Under the pieces are notes generated by a model. That model was not told where the DNA came from and did no database searches. It saw nothing but the letters and a program-made list of their open reading frames with translations. Shown here piece after piece: positions 1-8,404 of a stretch of 64,000 bases of DNA (position 1 is the first letter of the stretch; each line of letters opens with the position of its first letter). Source of the DNA: Candidatus Poribacteria bacterium (GTDB lineage Bacteria; Poribacteria; WGA-4E; WGA-3G); NCBI GenBank assembly GCA_009841255.1, contig VXMD01000049.1, forward strand, positions 1 to 64,000. Direction: 5' to 3'. A program made the position numbers and the translations under genes.

Positions 1-61
1 CTACGGAAAGGCACTTCAAAGATCCAACCCACCTCAACGAACCGCAAGGAAACTTTAAAAA
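1..61 (+). repeat. Dispersed RBS-carrying repeat, copy 1
   Basis: Begins CTACGGAA and ends with GAACCGCAAGG, a short AT-rich stretch and the ATG of the gene at 62. The same end precedes many other genes in this window. AAGGA serves as the Shine-Dalgarno, about 11 nt before ATG. Confidence 0.7.
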
Positions 62-826
62 ATGAAATGGTCATTGAATACCTATCAAACCTGCCAAGAG
101 TGGGAACTCGGACGCATACTTGACACCGCTGCCGCGACCGGGTATCACGGTGTCGAATTATTGATGGACTACAAGCAGAAGCACGGATTTGAGTGGGATA
201 CGCCGAGAGAGGCGTGGGACGGACTCAAGGCACAGGTCGATGCGAGTGAGGTCGTTATTTCCTCACTCACGAGTTGCCAAAATTTTCATTCTGAAAATGC
301 CGCTGACCGTGAGGAAACCGTCCGACGCGTTACACGCGTGATTGACATGGCGGAATTTATGGGCTGTGACCATGTCCGAGTGCTCGGCGACCGATACACC
401 GAGGAGAATCGCGACGCTATCGTCGGTTACGTTACGGATGGACTGAAGGCACTCGGTGCCTACGCCGCTGAAAAAGATATTACCGTCTCCATTGAGATGC
501 ACGGTTCCTTCACAGACCCAGATTCGGCAATGGACGTCATCGAAGGCGTGAATCTCCCGAACGTCGGTTTCGTCTTCAATTCGCAATTCATCGGGTGCGA
601 TGCCGGGAGTATTGATCCCCTCTTTTCGCGTGTAGGTTCACACATTACTGCGGTACACACCCACCGAGTGGAAGAACCAGAGACATTTGATCTTTATCGA
701 CAGATGTTCCAATGGCTGGATCGTATCGGTTTCTCAGGCTACATATCCAATGAATGTGCTTATACGGGTCCTGACCCGGAAAAGGTCCTTGCCCTCTATG
801 TCGGGATTTTCAAGGCATTTGTCTAA
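62..826 (+). CDS. Sugar phosphate isomerase/epimerase, TIM barrel (xylose isomerase-like)
   Basis: A 254-residue protein of the AP endonuclease 2/xylose isomerase-like TIM-barrel family, expected to be cytosolic and to isomerise or epimerise a sugar or inositol derivative with a divalent metal. Family-type metal or active-site positions are visible: SIEMHGS near residue 145, HTHRVEE near 202 and NECAY near 229. The length is normal for the family. The start is the ATG directly after the dispersed RBS repeat. It is followed after 2 nt by an FG-GAP protein, so the two are probably translationally coupled. The substrate cannot be read from sequence. Confidence 0.8.
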   Translation: MKWSLNTYQTCQEWELGRILDTAAATGYHGVELLMDYKQKHGFEWDTPREAWDGLKAQVDASEVVISSLTSCQNFHSENAADREETVRRVTRVIDMAEFMGCDHVRVLGDRYTEENRDAIVGYVTDGLKALGAYAAEKDITVSIEMHGSFTDPDSAMDVIEGVNLPNVGFVFNSQFIGCDAGSIDPLFSRVGSHITAVHTHRVEEPETFDLYRQMFQWLDRIGFSGYISNECAYTGPDPEKVLALYVGIFKAFV

Positions 827-828
827 AA

Positions 829-2190
829 ATGGATACTCCACAATTAGCACACCTATATAAACGGGTCGCAATTCCAGACGCATTCCTGAATGAAACATCG
901 GGAGACACATGGGGTGGCGATATCCGAATCGGAGATCTAACAGGTGATGGCACCGTTGATTTATTGGTATACAAATCCCTCGGTGGTATTCACCCGTGCT
1001 TTCTCGGGGCATTCACGCTGGAGGGTGAACCCCTCTGGTCCTTCGGCGACAAGCACCTCGAAATCAGAGATGCGGATGCGAAGGATACCACGCTAACGAC
1101 GCTCTCACCTGACCGCCCGGGTCCTGTCGCTATCCACGACATAGATGCTGATGGACAGGCAGAGGTCATCTGTTTCTGGATAGACGCCGATGCACCAGAA
1201 GTGAGTAAATGGGATCTGTCTGCAATTCGTCTCATGATTTTAGACGGCGCGACGGGTGCCGTCAAACACACCGCTACGCCGGAGGCATTGCGTCAGTGTA
1301 ATGCGTCTGCTGAAGGTGAACGCCATATCTCCAACTACGTCCATCAACGATTGATGATCGCCAACCTCTGCGGAAACGCGCAACCACAAGATTTCGTCGT
1401 GAAGGTGGGTGTGAATCTGCTCGCATTTAACCATAAATTGGAACTGCTCTGGCAGTACACCGACGAGTGGTTTCGGTATCCGAAGCACTCTGCGTACATC
1501 CCGGCAGTCGGCGACTTTAATGGTGACGGACTCGACGAAATCAACGGTGGCAATTTCGGGCTCGCTGCTGATGGCAGGGTCCTCTGGAATCACTTTTTTG
1601 GCGACAATATGGACTCGGTTTTAGTTTCCGATTGGAATGGCAGGAATCGAGCCATGCTCTCGGGGGGTGGACAGGTACTTGATGCTGCGGGGAATCCAAT
1701 TCTCTCGCTCGGCTTTGACGTTGTGCCGCACGGACAAGAGATCCGATGTGGCAAATTACTACCAGACGCGTCTGAAAACGCCTTGGTTATCCGATATAAC
1801 GGACATCACACGGACTTGATGATCGTGGACAGCAACGGGCAGATTCAAAACAGGTTTAACGTCGACGAAACGCCGAACAATACAGGCTTGGAAGTTATCC
1901 GCTGGAACGGAGACAAAGCTTGCGAATTGATTTATAGCCCGGCGGCACTTTACGACAACACAGGGAACAAGGTCGTGACGTTCCCTGAACTGCCGCTACC
2001 TACTGGTGGGAAAATGGGCTGGTATCACTGTTTTCCTGCGGATGTCTGCGGCGACGCACGTGAAGAGGTTATCCTCTATGATCCGTATAGTGATGCCGTC
2101 TACATCTACACACCGACCCCTTTCCAATCCGACCTGTTCAGCGGATATCGGCATACCGAGCGGCAATATAACACCCGTTTAATGGATTAA
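829..2190 (+). CDS. FG-GAP/VCBS repeat protein without signal peptide
   Basis: A 453-residue protein with repeated calcium-loop motifs of the integrin-like FG-GAP/VCBS type: DLTGDGTVDLL, DIDADGQAEVI, DFNGDGLDEING and a degenerate DVCGDAREEVI, spaced like blades of a beta-propeller. Relatives include rhamnogalacturonan lyase-like and other polysaccharide-associated proteins. No N-terminal hydrophobic segment is visible, which is unusual because such propellers are normally exported. It has no Shine-Dalgarno and starts 2 nt after the upstream stop codon, which suggests coupling to the isomerase gene. A role in sugar or polysaccharide handling is inferred from context only. Confidence 0.7.
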   Translation: MDTPQLAHLYKRVAIPDAFLNETSGDTWGGDIRIGDLTGDGTVDLLVYKSLGGIHPCFLGAFTLEGEPLWSFGDKHLEIRDADAKDTTLTTLSPDRPGPVAIHDIDADGQAEVICFWIDADAPEVSKWDLSAIRLMILDGATGAVKHTATPEALRQCNASAEGERHISNYVHQRLMIANLCGNAQPQDFVVKVGVNLLAFNHKLELLWQYTDEWFRYPKHSAYIPAVGDFNGDGLDEINGGNFGLAADGRVLWNHFFGDNMDSVLVSDWNGRNRAMLSGGGQVLDAAGNPILSLGFDVVPHGQEIRCGKLLPDASENALVIRYNGHHTDLMIVDSNGQIQNRFNVDETPNNTGLEVIRWNGDKACELIYSPAALYDNTGNKVVTFPELPLPTGGKMGWYHCFPADVCGDAREEVILYDPYSDAVYIYTPTPFQSDLFSGYRHTERQYNTRLMD

Positions 2191-2240
2191 AGCACGCTGA
2201 AATCTTCAAAAGGTTTGTCGTAAAAATTAACACGAAAACC

Positions 2241-2327
2241 AAGCCCGCAACAACGGCGCGGGCGACTCTACGGAAAAACGCGTCAATATCTAACTCACCC
2301 CACCGAACCGCAAGGTATAATTAAAAT
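2241..2327 (+). repeat. Dispersed RBS-carrying repeat, copy 2, with hairpin
   Basis: Contains a perfect 6-bp hairpin (GCCCGC, loop AACAACGGC, GCGGGC), then CTACGGAA and the conserved end ACCGAACCGCAAGG plus an AT-rich stretch abutting the ATG at 2328. No T-tract follows the hairpin, so it is not a standard terminator. Confidence 0.7.
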
Positions 2328-3605
2328 ATGGAAACCAACAGGGTCAATAAATTCCTACTCATCTCAATCGATTGCTGGCGGTTCGATGCGCTCAGTCGGA
2401 CGAATCCCCTTTTCAACACGCCGAAGTTCGATCTGTTGACACAAGATTTTTCGCTCGCCGAAAAGTTTTTCGTGCCCGCACCGGCGACGCGTCCCTCGCA
2501 TACCTCTTATTTTACGGGGCTTTATCCGTTTGAACACGGGGTCTACGGACAAACCTACCTTAAGATGTTTGCGGGTATCCCGAACCTATTTCAGATATTC
2601 AATGACGCAGGTTATCATATCACGGGACGCTCCGAACGTCCGGAGGTGTTCCGTTTTCTTGATTTTGAGCCGTTCATCACGTCGGTTGATCCGAATGCGA
2701 AAGCACAACATCTCGGTTCACTTGAAGACCTTGTTGAGCAGATCCAGCAACCTTCGGACGTACCGCAATTCTGTTTTCTGCACTTCTGGTATACACACGG
2801 CGGTTACGGTATGAGCGGGATCCCGGGTGCACCGAGCCTTAAATCGCTTGTGGATCGTGGCAGGACAGATGAGGCATTGCGATTTTATTACGCCGCTGCG
2901 ACGCATATCCTGGAATTCAAATTGGTTGAAATTTTGAAGCAACTTCGGCTCTCGGATTGGGCGGTTTTCATCTTCGGAGATCACGGCGAAGGCATTTGCG
3001 ACGAGATTACCGATCACGGTGGCACGCTCAATCAGAACGTACTACACGTGCCGCTGTTGGCGCATATCCCCGATGTGTCAAATCTCGCCCTCTCATCTGA
3101 AAGCCTGAATCCACCGATTTCAGCGATTGATCTCTTCCCGACGATTCTGAATCTTGCGGGTATCGATGTGGACTACCAAGGATATGGACGAGACCTGCTA
3201 TCTCCATCGGAAATTGACGAAAATCGTTTAGTATTATCGGAACTGGACAGCCTCTTCGGCATCGGGTTCCTTAGCCGAGATAACTTAGAAATGCCGCACC
3301 ATCGCGTGACATCCCGGACGACGGTCGATAACGTGGAAATTAACAGGTATTCGGACGGCGTTCGCCTCTGGTCGCTGACGGACGGTGAACACCTCTATCG
3401 GGAAGATGAGCAGACGGGTGAGTTTGTGTATCGGCATGTGCTGAGCGGTGAGGATCTCGCCTGTGAGGATCCAGACCGTTTCAGGGATGCTTACGACGAG
3501 ATTTTGATGAATTCTAACTATCAGCACCTATTGGCACAAGAATCCACGTCTGAGGAAACGGAGATTCTGGAAGATAGGTTGCGGGATTTGGGATATGTCG
3601 AATAA
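2328..3605 (+). CDS. Sulfatase-like alkaline phosphatase superfamily hydrolase
   Basis: A 425-residue cytosolic-looking protein of the alkaline phosphatase/sulfatase superfamily. Metal-binding features are clear: ISIDCWRFDA at residues 12-21 (N-terminal Asp) and FGDHGEG near residue 225 (Asp-His pair). The usual sulfatase formylglycine motif C/S-x-P-x-R is absent. The equivalent segment reads PATRPSHTSYFTG, so the nucleophile is more likely Thr or Ser and the enzyme may be a phosphatase, phosphodiesterase or phosphonate hydrolase rather than a true sulfatase. There is no signal peptide. The start follows the RBS repeat directly. The substrate is unknown. Confidence 0.75.
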   Translation: METNRVNKFLLISIDCWRFDALSRTNPLFNTPKFDLLTQDFSLAEKFFVPAPATRPSHTSYFTGLYPFEHGVYGQTYLKMFAGIPNLFQIFNDAGYHITGRSERPEVFRFLDFEPFITSVDPNAKAQHLGSLEDLVEQIQQPSDVPQFCFLHFWYTHGGYGMSGIPGAPSLKSLVDRGRTDEALRFYYAAATHILEFKLVEILKQLRLSDWAVFIFGDHGEGICDEITDHGGTLNQNVLHVPLLAHIPDVSNLALSSESLNPPISAIDLFPTILNLAGIDVDYQGYGRDLLSPSEIDENRLVLSELDSLFGIGFLSRDNLEMPHHRVTSRTTVDNVEINRYSDGVRLWSLTDGEHLYREDEQTGEFVYRHVLSGEDLACEDPDRFRDAYDEILMNSNYQHLLAQESTSEETEILEDRLRDLGYVE

Positions 3606-3627
3606 AAGCATTACTTGACTGTGTTTG

Positions 3628-3969
3628 CTACTTGTTCACAGGAAATACGCTTTCACTGTCCGGCTTGAAAGGGTTATTGTTTACTAACGGAATATTCCCC
3701 TTTTTCTCTTCAACGAGTTCCCATCTGCCTGTTTTCCAGTGCTTTTCGTAGGCATAGATAACATCACAATCTTCAAATTCCAACCAGACACACGTCGCCT
3801 GCGGGTGAATCTCATCGTCTATGGAGGCAACGGCGTGTTCGTGGTTCGCTGACCAGATAAGGCACTGTTGCTTGGGTTCCGATGGGTGCAAGCCTTCCAG
3901 TGCTTCTCCGCTCGGTAGTGTAAATAGGTCTCTGTATCTCACCTTTTCTACACCGTCCCTACAGTTCAT
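3628..3969 (-). CDS. Hypothetical protein overlapping the yfcE-like gene
   Basis: I do not recognise this 113-residue product. The chosen ATG lies within the last codons of the phosphodiesterase gene (overlap of about 11 nt), which fits translational coupling; there is no clear Shine-Dalgarno. An upstream extension of the frame to 4044 is possible but would overlap the neighbour further. The protein is acidic, with no membrane segment and one notable patch (CVWLEFEDCDVIYAYEKHW). It could be a short regulatory or carrier protein; no function is assigned. Confidence 0.45.
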   Translation of the reverse strand: MNCRDGVEKVRYRDLFTLPSGEALEGLHPSEPKQQCLIWSANHEHAVASIDDEIHPQATCVWLEFEDCDVIYAYEKHWKTGRWELVEEKKGNIPLVNNNPFKPDSESVFPVNK

Positions 3970-4441
3970 GAATTGTTGCTTCAAGCGTCGCGAGATCGAC
4001 AACGGCAACCGTTGCTTTCCCCGTCGTCCAACCGCCGGTCTCACCGGGATTGAGTAGCAGCACTTCTCCCTTTTGGATGTCTATTTCGTGGGTGTGTCCG
4101 TAGACGACGATGTCGTAATCGCCACTTTTGGCGATCGGGATGGCGAGTTCAGGATAGTGCATCACGGCGATGTTTCTGTCGCCAAGCGATACACTTGCCA
4201 GGTTGGGATGCACCTCACCAATGGCTTCAAATCGTTGTGCGAGGACAACGCGCTCGCCATCGTTGTTTCCAAATACACCGACAACGCGGCAGTTTAGATC
4301 CGCTAACGGCGCAATAGCAAACGGTGCGATGAAATCGCCTGCATGGACGACGAGATCTACGCCGATTTCGTTGAAAAGTGCGACAGCGCTTTCGACGTTT
4401 GGTATGTTGTCGTGGCTGTCAGACATAACACCAAGCTTCAT
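3959..4441 (-). CDS. YfcE/MJ0936-family metallophosphodiesterase
   Basis: A 160-residue calcineurin-like phosphoesterase with the full set of metal-ligand motifs: MSDSHDN (residues 6-12), GDFIAP near 57, FGNND near 80, a lone His in VMHYPE, and YGHTHE near 118. Length and motif order match the small YfcE family, which hydrolyses phosphodiesters with Mn or a similar metal in the cytosol. The start ATG is served by the dispersed RBS repeat (AAGGA 10-12 nt upstream). The physiological substrate is unknown. Confidence 0.85.
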   Translation of the reverse strand: MKLGVMSDSHDNIPNVESAVALFNEIGVDLVVHAGDFIAPFAIAPLADLNCRVVGVFGNNDGERVVLAQRFEAIGEVHPNLASVSLGDRNIAVMHYPELAIPIAKSGDYDIVVYGHTHEIDIQKGEVLLLNPGETGGWTTGKATVAVVDLATLEATIHEL

Positions 4442-4650
4442 TTTTTTAAGTTTCCTTGCGGTTCGGTTCGGTTAATTTAGTGAATAATGCCCATCAACGT
4501 ATATCCGCCTGCGTGTTTTTGCGAATCAACGCTGAATGCGCGTGTTGCCTCGCAGTGAGAGTCATCGGGGGTCTTTGCTTGGGCATTTCTGCGTATTTCT
4601 GCGTATTGTTGCAGGCTACCGTCCTTGGGTTAAGAAAAAGAAACGTCAAA
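4442..4650 (-). repeat. Dispersed RBS-carrying repeat, copy 3 (long form)
   Basis: On the minus strand the element runs from a segment containing CTGCAACAATACGCAG, through GATTCGCAAAAACACGCAG, to the conserved GAACCGCAAGG end that gives the gene at 4441 its Shine-Dalgarno. The internal parts recur at 23.85 kb and 39.5-39.7 kb. A short plus-strand ORF across it is not credible as a gene. Confidence 0.65.
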
Positions 4651-4701
4651 ATTTCTACACCCAATAAAAGCGGAGCGAAAACCCAATTATTAAAAATCTG
4701 T

Positions 4702-5979
4702 TTAGGCGACTACTGAGATAGGCACCCTGTGGATAACATTGCCGAGGTAGCCTTTCGGGTTCCACGGTTGTGTGAAAGGTTGCGAGGCACCGGTATCGTC
4801 ATAAGCGCGTGCCCATATTTCATAGTAGCCCTTGTTTGTAAAAGTGAGTTCGGTTTCCCAATGATACCACGCGTATCTGTTTGACGGCGGGATCAACTGC
4901 GTTTCTTGCCACTGAAGACCGAAATCTGTGGAGACCATGACCTTATCAATCCGGTTTTCGCCTGCCCACGCATGCCCTCTCGCCTTTACAGGAACGCCTA
5001 CCCCTAATTCCAAATGCGGCTCAGGACGGGTGATAAGCGACTTAACCTGCCACGCGGTCGCAATACGCATATCCTCGACTGGAGGTTTATCTCCGGGTGC
5101 TATCGGGTAAGCCGGGATGCGATAGGAATATCCGCTCATTTTCTCGGAGTCGTGAACTCTATCCCGCACCCAGATACGGTTGAGCCATTTTTGCATGGCA
5201 CTCCCGATCCATCCGGGAACAATCAATCTCGCAGGGAACCCGTGCGCGGCTGGCAAGGTCTCTCCATTCATCTTCAGAGCGATAAGTGTACCTTCATCCA
5301 TCGCTTTCTCAATCGGAATCCCTCTCGAAAAGGATTCGCTGCCGTCATTGGGAACATCTTCGCCATAGTTTCCAGTATAGACAGCACTGGGTTTCAAACC
5401 TGCGGCTTGCAAGACATCGCGCAAGCGGACCCCTGTCCATTCGCTACAGGCGACTGCGCCACGCTGCCATGGAGTTCCCCCCACTTCTGGGACAAATAGG
5501 CTTCTCCCGTTCCCCGCGCATTCCAATACGACTTCCATGGTGACCTGCGGAAAACGTGCGAGATCATCCATTGAGAGTGCCAGTTCTTTATGGACTTCGC
5601 CATCTATGACCAACTTCCACCCACGGAGATCTTTTCTTACGGCGCGCTCTGGAATGCCACTGTTATTACGAACGAAATGTCGCGCCGTTGGGGTAACATC
5701 GTCGTTGAGGAAATGTGGAGCGAACTCACCGTTAAAAGGATTCTCCGAATGGACGAGCATCTCAGGCTTCGGGAGTCCTGCCGCTTGTGCTTCCACCAAA
5801 ACAATGGGTGCGAGTCCTCTGTCCAACAAACCCCGGTCAACGGCTTCACATCCCGCCCCAAACATGCCCAAACTCGCGAGCAGCGTCGCTTTGCCTACCT
5901 TAGTCAGAAAATCTCGCCTTGAGCCAGAAACAGTTTCAAGCGAATCTATAAAATTGAGTTTATGCCCTGCTTTATCCAT
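4702..5979 (-). CDS. Tat-exported molybdopterin oxidoreductase, sulfite oxidase family
   Basis: About 425 residues from the chosen ATG. The N-terminus has a twin-arginine signal (SRRDFLTKVG near residue 22) followed by a hydrophobic stretch ending FGAGC, a weak lipobox-like sequence. The oxidoreductase molybdopterin domain follows, with the Mo-ligand region VLECAGNGRS, then a C-terminal Mo-co dimerisation-type domain (ARGHAWAGENRIDKV). Sulfite-oxidase-family enzymes of this kind act in the periplasm on sulfite or other S- or N-oxides with a cytochrome partner; none is encoded nearby. Alternative starts exist upstream (ATG 6057, TTG 6081), overlapping the preceding gene. I prefer 5979 because it gives a normal Tat n-region. 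Confidence 0.8.
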   Translation of the reverse strand: MDKAGHKLNFIDSLETVSGSRRDFLTKVGKATLLASLGMFGAGCEAVDRGLLDRGLAPIVLVEAQAAGLPKPEMLVHSENPFNGEFAPHFLNDDVTPTARHFVRNNSGIPERAVRKDLRGWKLVIDGEVHKELALSMDDLARFPQVTMEVVLECAGNGRSLFVPEVGGTPWQRGAVACSEWTGVRLRDVLQAAGLKPSAVYTGNYGEDVPNDGSESFSRGIPIEKAMDEGTLIALKMNGETLPAAHGFPARLIVPGWIGSAMQKWLNRIWVRDRVHDSEKMSGYSYRIPAYPIAPGDKPPVEDMRIATAWQVKSLITRPEPHLELGVGVPVKARGHAWAGENRIDKVMVSTDFGLQWQETQLIPPSNRYAWYHWETELTFTNKGYYEIWARAYDDTGASQPFTQPWNPKGYLGNVIHRVPISVVA

Positions 5980-6037
5980 TGGCTGGGGTCTGTTCTTTTG
6001 TGTGTTTACAAAGCACCATCTGAGGAAATTAGATAAT

Positions 6038-6880
6038 CTACTCAAATAGTCCCACATTGGGCTCGCCGCGATAGAGGACAACGCGATACCGCAGATTCAA
6101 AGTTTCATCGGGTGCAAGACGGAGCGGTTCGTAGTAAACGAGCGAGGGATGGATTAAGCAGTAGTTCTCTCGATTGCGCACCCACCACGTCGTCGGATAA
6201 CGCGGATTGTCCGGGTGATCGACGATGGCGACACCGTAGGTTTTATTGTCAGTAGGGTGTTGTGAAGTGAAACTGCACCAACGGCTCTGCTTGCCGAAGA
6301 TGTCTATCGGTTCGGTGCGTCCATCGGCATCCAACAGGTTGCCCGGTGTGATAATATTGTCGAATCGGATCGCCATACCGCTGTAGAACCTGCCGTCTGC
6401 CCCGGGTTCACCGCGCCGCAGATCCAAAACGACCTCGCGCGCGTTCGGACGCAACGTCAACGCCACGGAAATCTGCATAGTCCCCGCTGTGGGTGGATGA
6501 ACGGTTATCTCCCGTTGCTCGGTGAGATGCGTTGTGCCTTGCCAATCTATCCACGCGTTCTCTGTCGTTAAATTCGCGCTGTCGGTATCTGCACTTTGTG
6601 AGACAATCCGCTGATGGACGATTTTGCCGAAGCCGCTTGGGTCGCTACCGGGTGTGGGTTGTTCCCAAAAATTGACCTCGTTAACCTTTTTCCACGCCAC
6701 CCATAGCCCCTGATGGTGAACATGATCCCCCGGCTCGTTCATCGTGAGCGGTGGCGCCCCGGGTAGGTTCAACGGATGGCAAAAGGGACGGTTGCCGTCC
6801 TCAGGAAAATGGTAGCCTAAGACCTGTTGTCCGTCCCAAGAAACTGTTAAACTGTTTTGTGTCTGTGAAAGTGAAAACAT
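6038..6880 (-). CDS. PmoA-like protein (DUF6807 family)
   Basis: A 280-residue protein with the family hallmark GDHVHHQGLWVAW near residues 51-63, followed by VNEVNFWE. Proteins of this family are annotated PmoA-like (methane oxygenase-like) by name only; they are beta-rich proteins often found near Gfo/Idh/MocA dehydrogenases and sugar isomerases, as here. No signal peptide is seen. Its stop overlaps the frame of the downstream molybdoenzyme, suggesting co-transcription. The start is directly after an RBS repeat. The biochemical role is not established. Confidence 0.75.
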   Translation of the reverse strand: MFSLSQTQNSLTVSWDGQQVLGYHFPEDGNRPFCHPLNLPGAPPLTMNEPGDHVHHQGLWVAWKKVNEVNFWEQPTPGSDPSGFGKIVHQRIVSQSADTDSANLTTENAWIDWQGTTHLTEQREITVHPPTAGTMQISVALTLRPNAREVVLDLRRGEPGADGRFYSGMAIRFDNIITPGNLLDADGRTEPIDIFGKQSRWCSFTSQHPTDNKTYGVAIVDHPDNPRYPTTWWVRNRENYCLIHPSLVYYEPLRLAPDETLNLRYRVVLYRGEPNVGLFE

Positions 6881-6970
6881 CTTTTAATTATACCTTGCGG
6901 AGAAATCAAGTGGCTCGGGCTTTGAAGCTTTTCACTCAAGACCCGTCCTCCATTACATTACGGACTTAGT
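6881..6970 (-). repeat. Dispersed RBS-carrying repeat, copy 4
   Basis: On the minus strand it ends CCGCAAGG, an AT-rich stretch and ATG, giving the gene at 6880 its Shine-Dalgarno. The distal part (ACGGGTCTTGAG region) is shared in style with the copies at 14.4 and 37.7 kb. Confidence 0.6.
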
Positions 6971-7025
6971 GTTTTGGATCAAGTGAACAATCGCAAAGTG
7001 AGCTTCCTATGAAAATAGGATATGG

Positions 7026-7292
7026 CTATCCCCCGAAAAAACGTTCGTAATCGTCGTGATGCCCTATCCAAAACCATGTGACCGTGTTGTCTTTCAGAAT
7101 ACCAACAGCACGATAACTTCTAGTGATTCTTACAGCCCAAATATCTTCCTCGTTATTAATGCACTTAAAACGTAAAGAATTATGAAAGGGATTGGAAATC
7201 CACAATCGATAAGCCTTTTTGACTTGATCTCTAAGCGTTTGATCAAGAGTGCGATAAGCTGCCCAAAATGAAGGTAACGTTGCCGATTTCAT
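7026..7292 (-). CDS. RelE/ParE-type toxin
   Basis: An 88-residue basic protein resembling Txe/YoeB/RelE-fold toxins: a helical N-terminus (LRDQVKKAYRLW), then a beta-rich C-terminus with RITRSYRAVGIL and TWFWIGHHDDYERFF. Such toxins cleave ribosome-bound mRNA or inhibit gyrase. The ATG overlaps the TGA of the upstream gene by 4 nt (ATGA), the classic coupled antitoxin-toxin arrangement. A longer frame reading back to 7400 overlaps the antitoxin extensively and is rejected. Confidence 0.75.
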   Translation of the reverse strand: MKSATLPSFWAAYRTLDQTLRDQVKKAYRLWISNPFHNSLRFKCINNEEDIWAVRITRSYRAVGILKDNTVTWFWIGHHDDYERFFGG

Positions 7293-7519
7293 AACCGATC
7301 CAAATCCATTGGTTCGGCTTTTCCTTCGGCGATTTCCTGTTTTGCCTGACGAGCAGCTGCGACGAGTTGCTCTTGCGTCCTGTTGAAGGAAACTTCCCAA
7401 CGAAGTTCATCCTCTAACTCAGCAATATACTCACGCAAATGCTCTACAATTTGATTTTGCAAGGCTTCAGGCAGTGTCTCCATCATTCGGGTAATCGTAG
7501 CAATAGCATTAGAAGCCAT
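7289..7519 (-). CDS. Antitoxin-like small acidic protein
   Basis: A 76-residue acidic, almost entirely helical protein (IVEHLREYIAELEDEL, AARQAKQEIAEGKAEPMDL). It is placed immediately upstream of, and overlapping by 4 nt, a RelE/ParE-like toxin, so an antitoxin role is inferred from context and composition. A good Shine-Dalgarno (GGAGG, 8 nt) supports the start. It lies 18 nt after the preceding isomerase gene and may be co-transcribed with it. Confidence 0.7.
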   Translation of the reverse strand: MASNAIATITRMMETLPEALQNQIVEHLREYIAELEDELRWEVSFNRTQEQLVAAARQAKQEIAEGKAEPMDLDRL

Positions 7520-7537
7520 CCTTGGATCCTCCCAGTC

Positions 7538-8362
7538 CTAATTAAGGTAAGGATTCACAACTTCGCGTTCAATAGCCAAACCCTCCCATTCGTCATCACC
7601 CGGTCCGTCATAGATGAGGGTATGAGGTCCAGCAAAACCGGCTTTCTGGGCGAGATCAAGGCATTGGACGTAATCTTCTTTGTCTATTTCACGCGGTGCT
7701 GCGAAATGTGCTTTGGTATGGCACGACTCTGCCCAGGCGGCAATCGCGGCGAGATCCTCATATTTTGTATCGCCACGCCAGTTCCCGAAATCAAGACAGA
7801 GTCCCACCTTACCGTCTAAGCCACCTAAAATGGTGTTGACGTTTTCAGGTGTAGAGAAGATGGAGAACCAGTTCTCGCTCATCAAACGGATACCTGCGGT
7901 GTCAGCCCGTTCGGTGAGTTGCGCGAGGACATCTCGGCTCTGTGCCACGGTTTCTGGAGACGGATCCGCTTTACCACCAATGACGCGTGCGCACGTCGCA
8001 CCGAGTTCGCCAGCAATATCAATCCATTTCTCAATCCAGGCGATGTCGCGCGCTGCGTCAGATGGGTGGGTGATGTCGCCATCGTCAATTAGTAGAGAGA
8101 AAAGTTCAACGTCCGCACCTGCGAGCGCGGCGCGGAGTTCAGCGAGGTAGGTTTTCTCGACAGAAGGCAGATGGAAATGACAAATCTCTAAGGTGTTAAT
8201 GCCGAATTCGGCGACACGTGCGGGTAATTCCAAGAGTGGAATAGGTCCCTTATTGTGGGTTTCAACTGGGATTTGCAGGTCGTGCGCGGGTCCGGTGAAT
8301 CCCGGTTTTCCGAGTTGTCTATGCAAACTCCACGTTGAGACTGAGAGTCGAGGTGTTGACAT
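7538..8362 (-). CDS. Sugar phosphate isomerase/epimerase, TIM barrel
   Basis: A 274-residue xylose isomerase-like TIM-barrel protein. It has typical strand-end residues: LEICHFHLP (near 57), LMSENWFS (Glu near 163), GLCLDFGNW (Asp near 188), TKAHF (His near 216) and a C-terminal LIYDGPGDDEWEG. Members of this family act on sugars, inositols or ketoacids using a divalent metal. It is related to, but clearly different from, the isomerase at 62-826. The start has GGAG about 10 nt upstream. The substrate is unknown. Confidence 0.8.
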   Translation of the reverse strand: MSTPRLSVSTWSLHRQLGKPGFTGPAHDLQIPVETHNKGPIPLLELPARVAEFGINTLEICHFHLPSVEKTYLAELRAALAGADVELFSLLIDDGDITHPSDAARDIAWIEKWIDIAGELGATCARVIGGKADPSPETVAQSRDVLAQLTERADTAGIRLMSENWFSIFSTPENVNTILGGLDGKVGLCLDFGNWRGDTKYEDLAAIAAWAESCHTKAHFAAPREIDKEDYVQCLDLAQKAGFAGPHTLIYDGPGDDEWEGLAIEREVVNPYLN

Positions 8363-8404
8363 AGTTTTGCTTCTCCAAAGTTTTCGATAAAGTTTCGAAA
8401 TTTT

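Noticed and set aside
4456-4716. 86-residue plus-strand ORF
   Set aside because: It lies entirely over the dispersed repeat and into the 3' end of the molybdoenzyme gene, with no ribosome-binding site and atypical composition.
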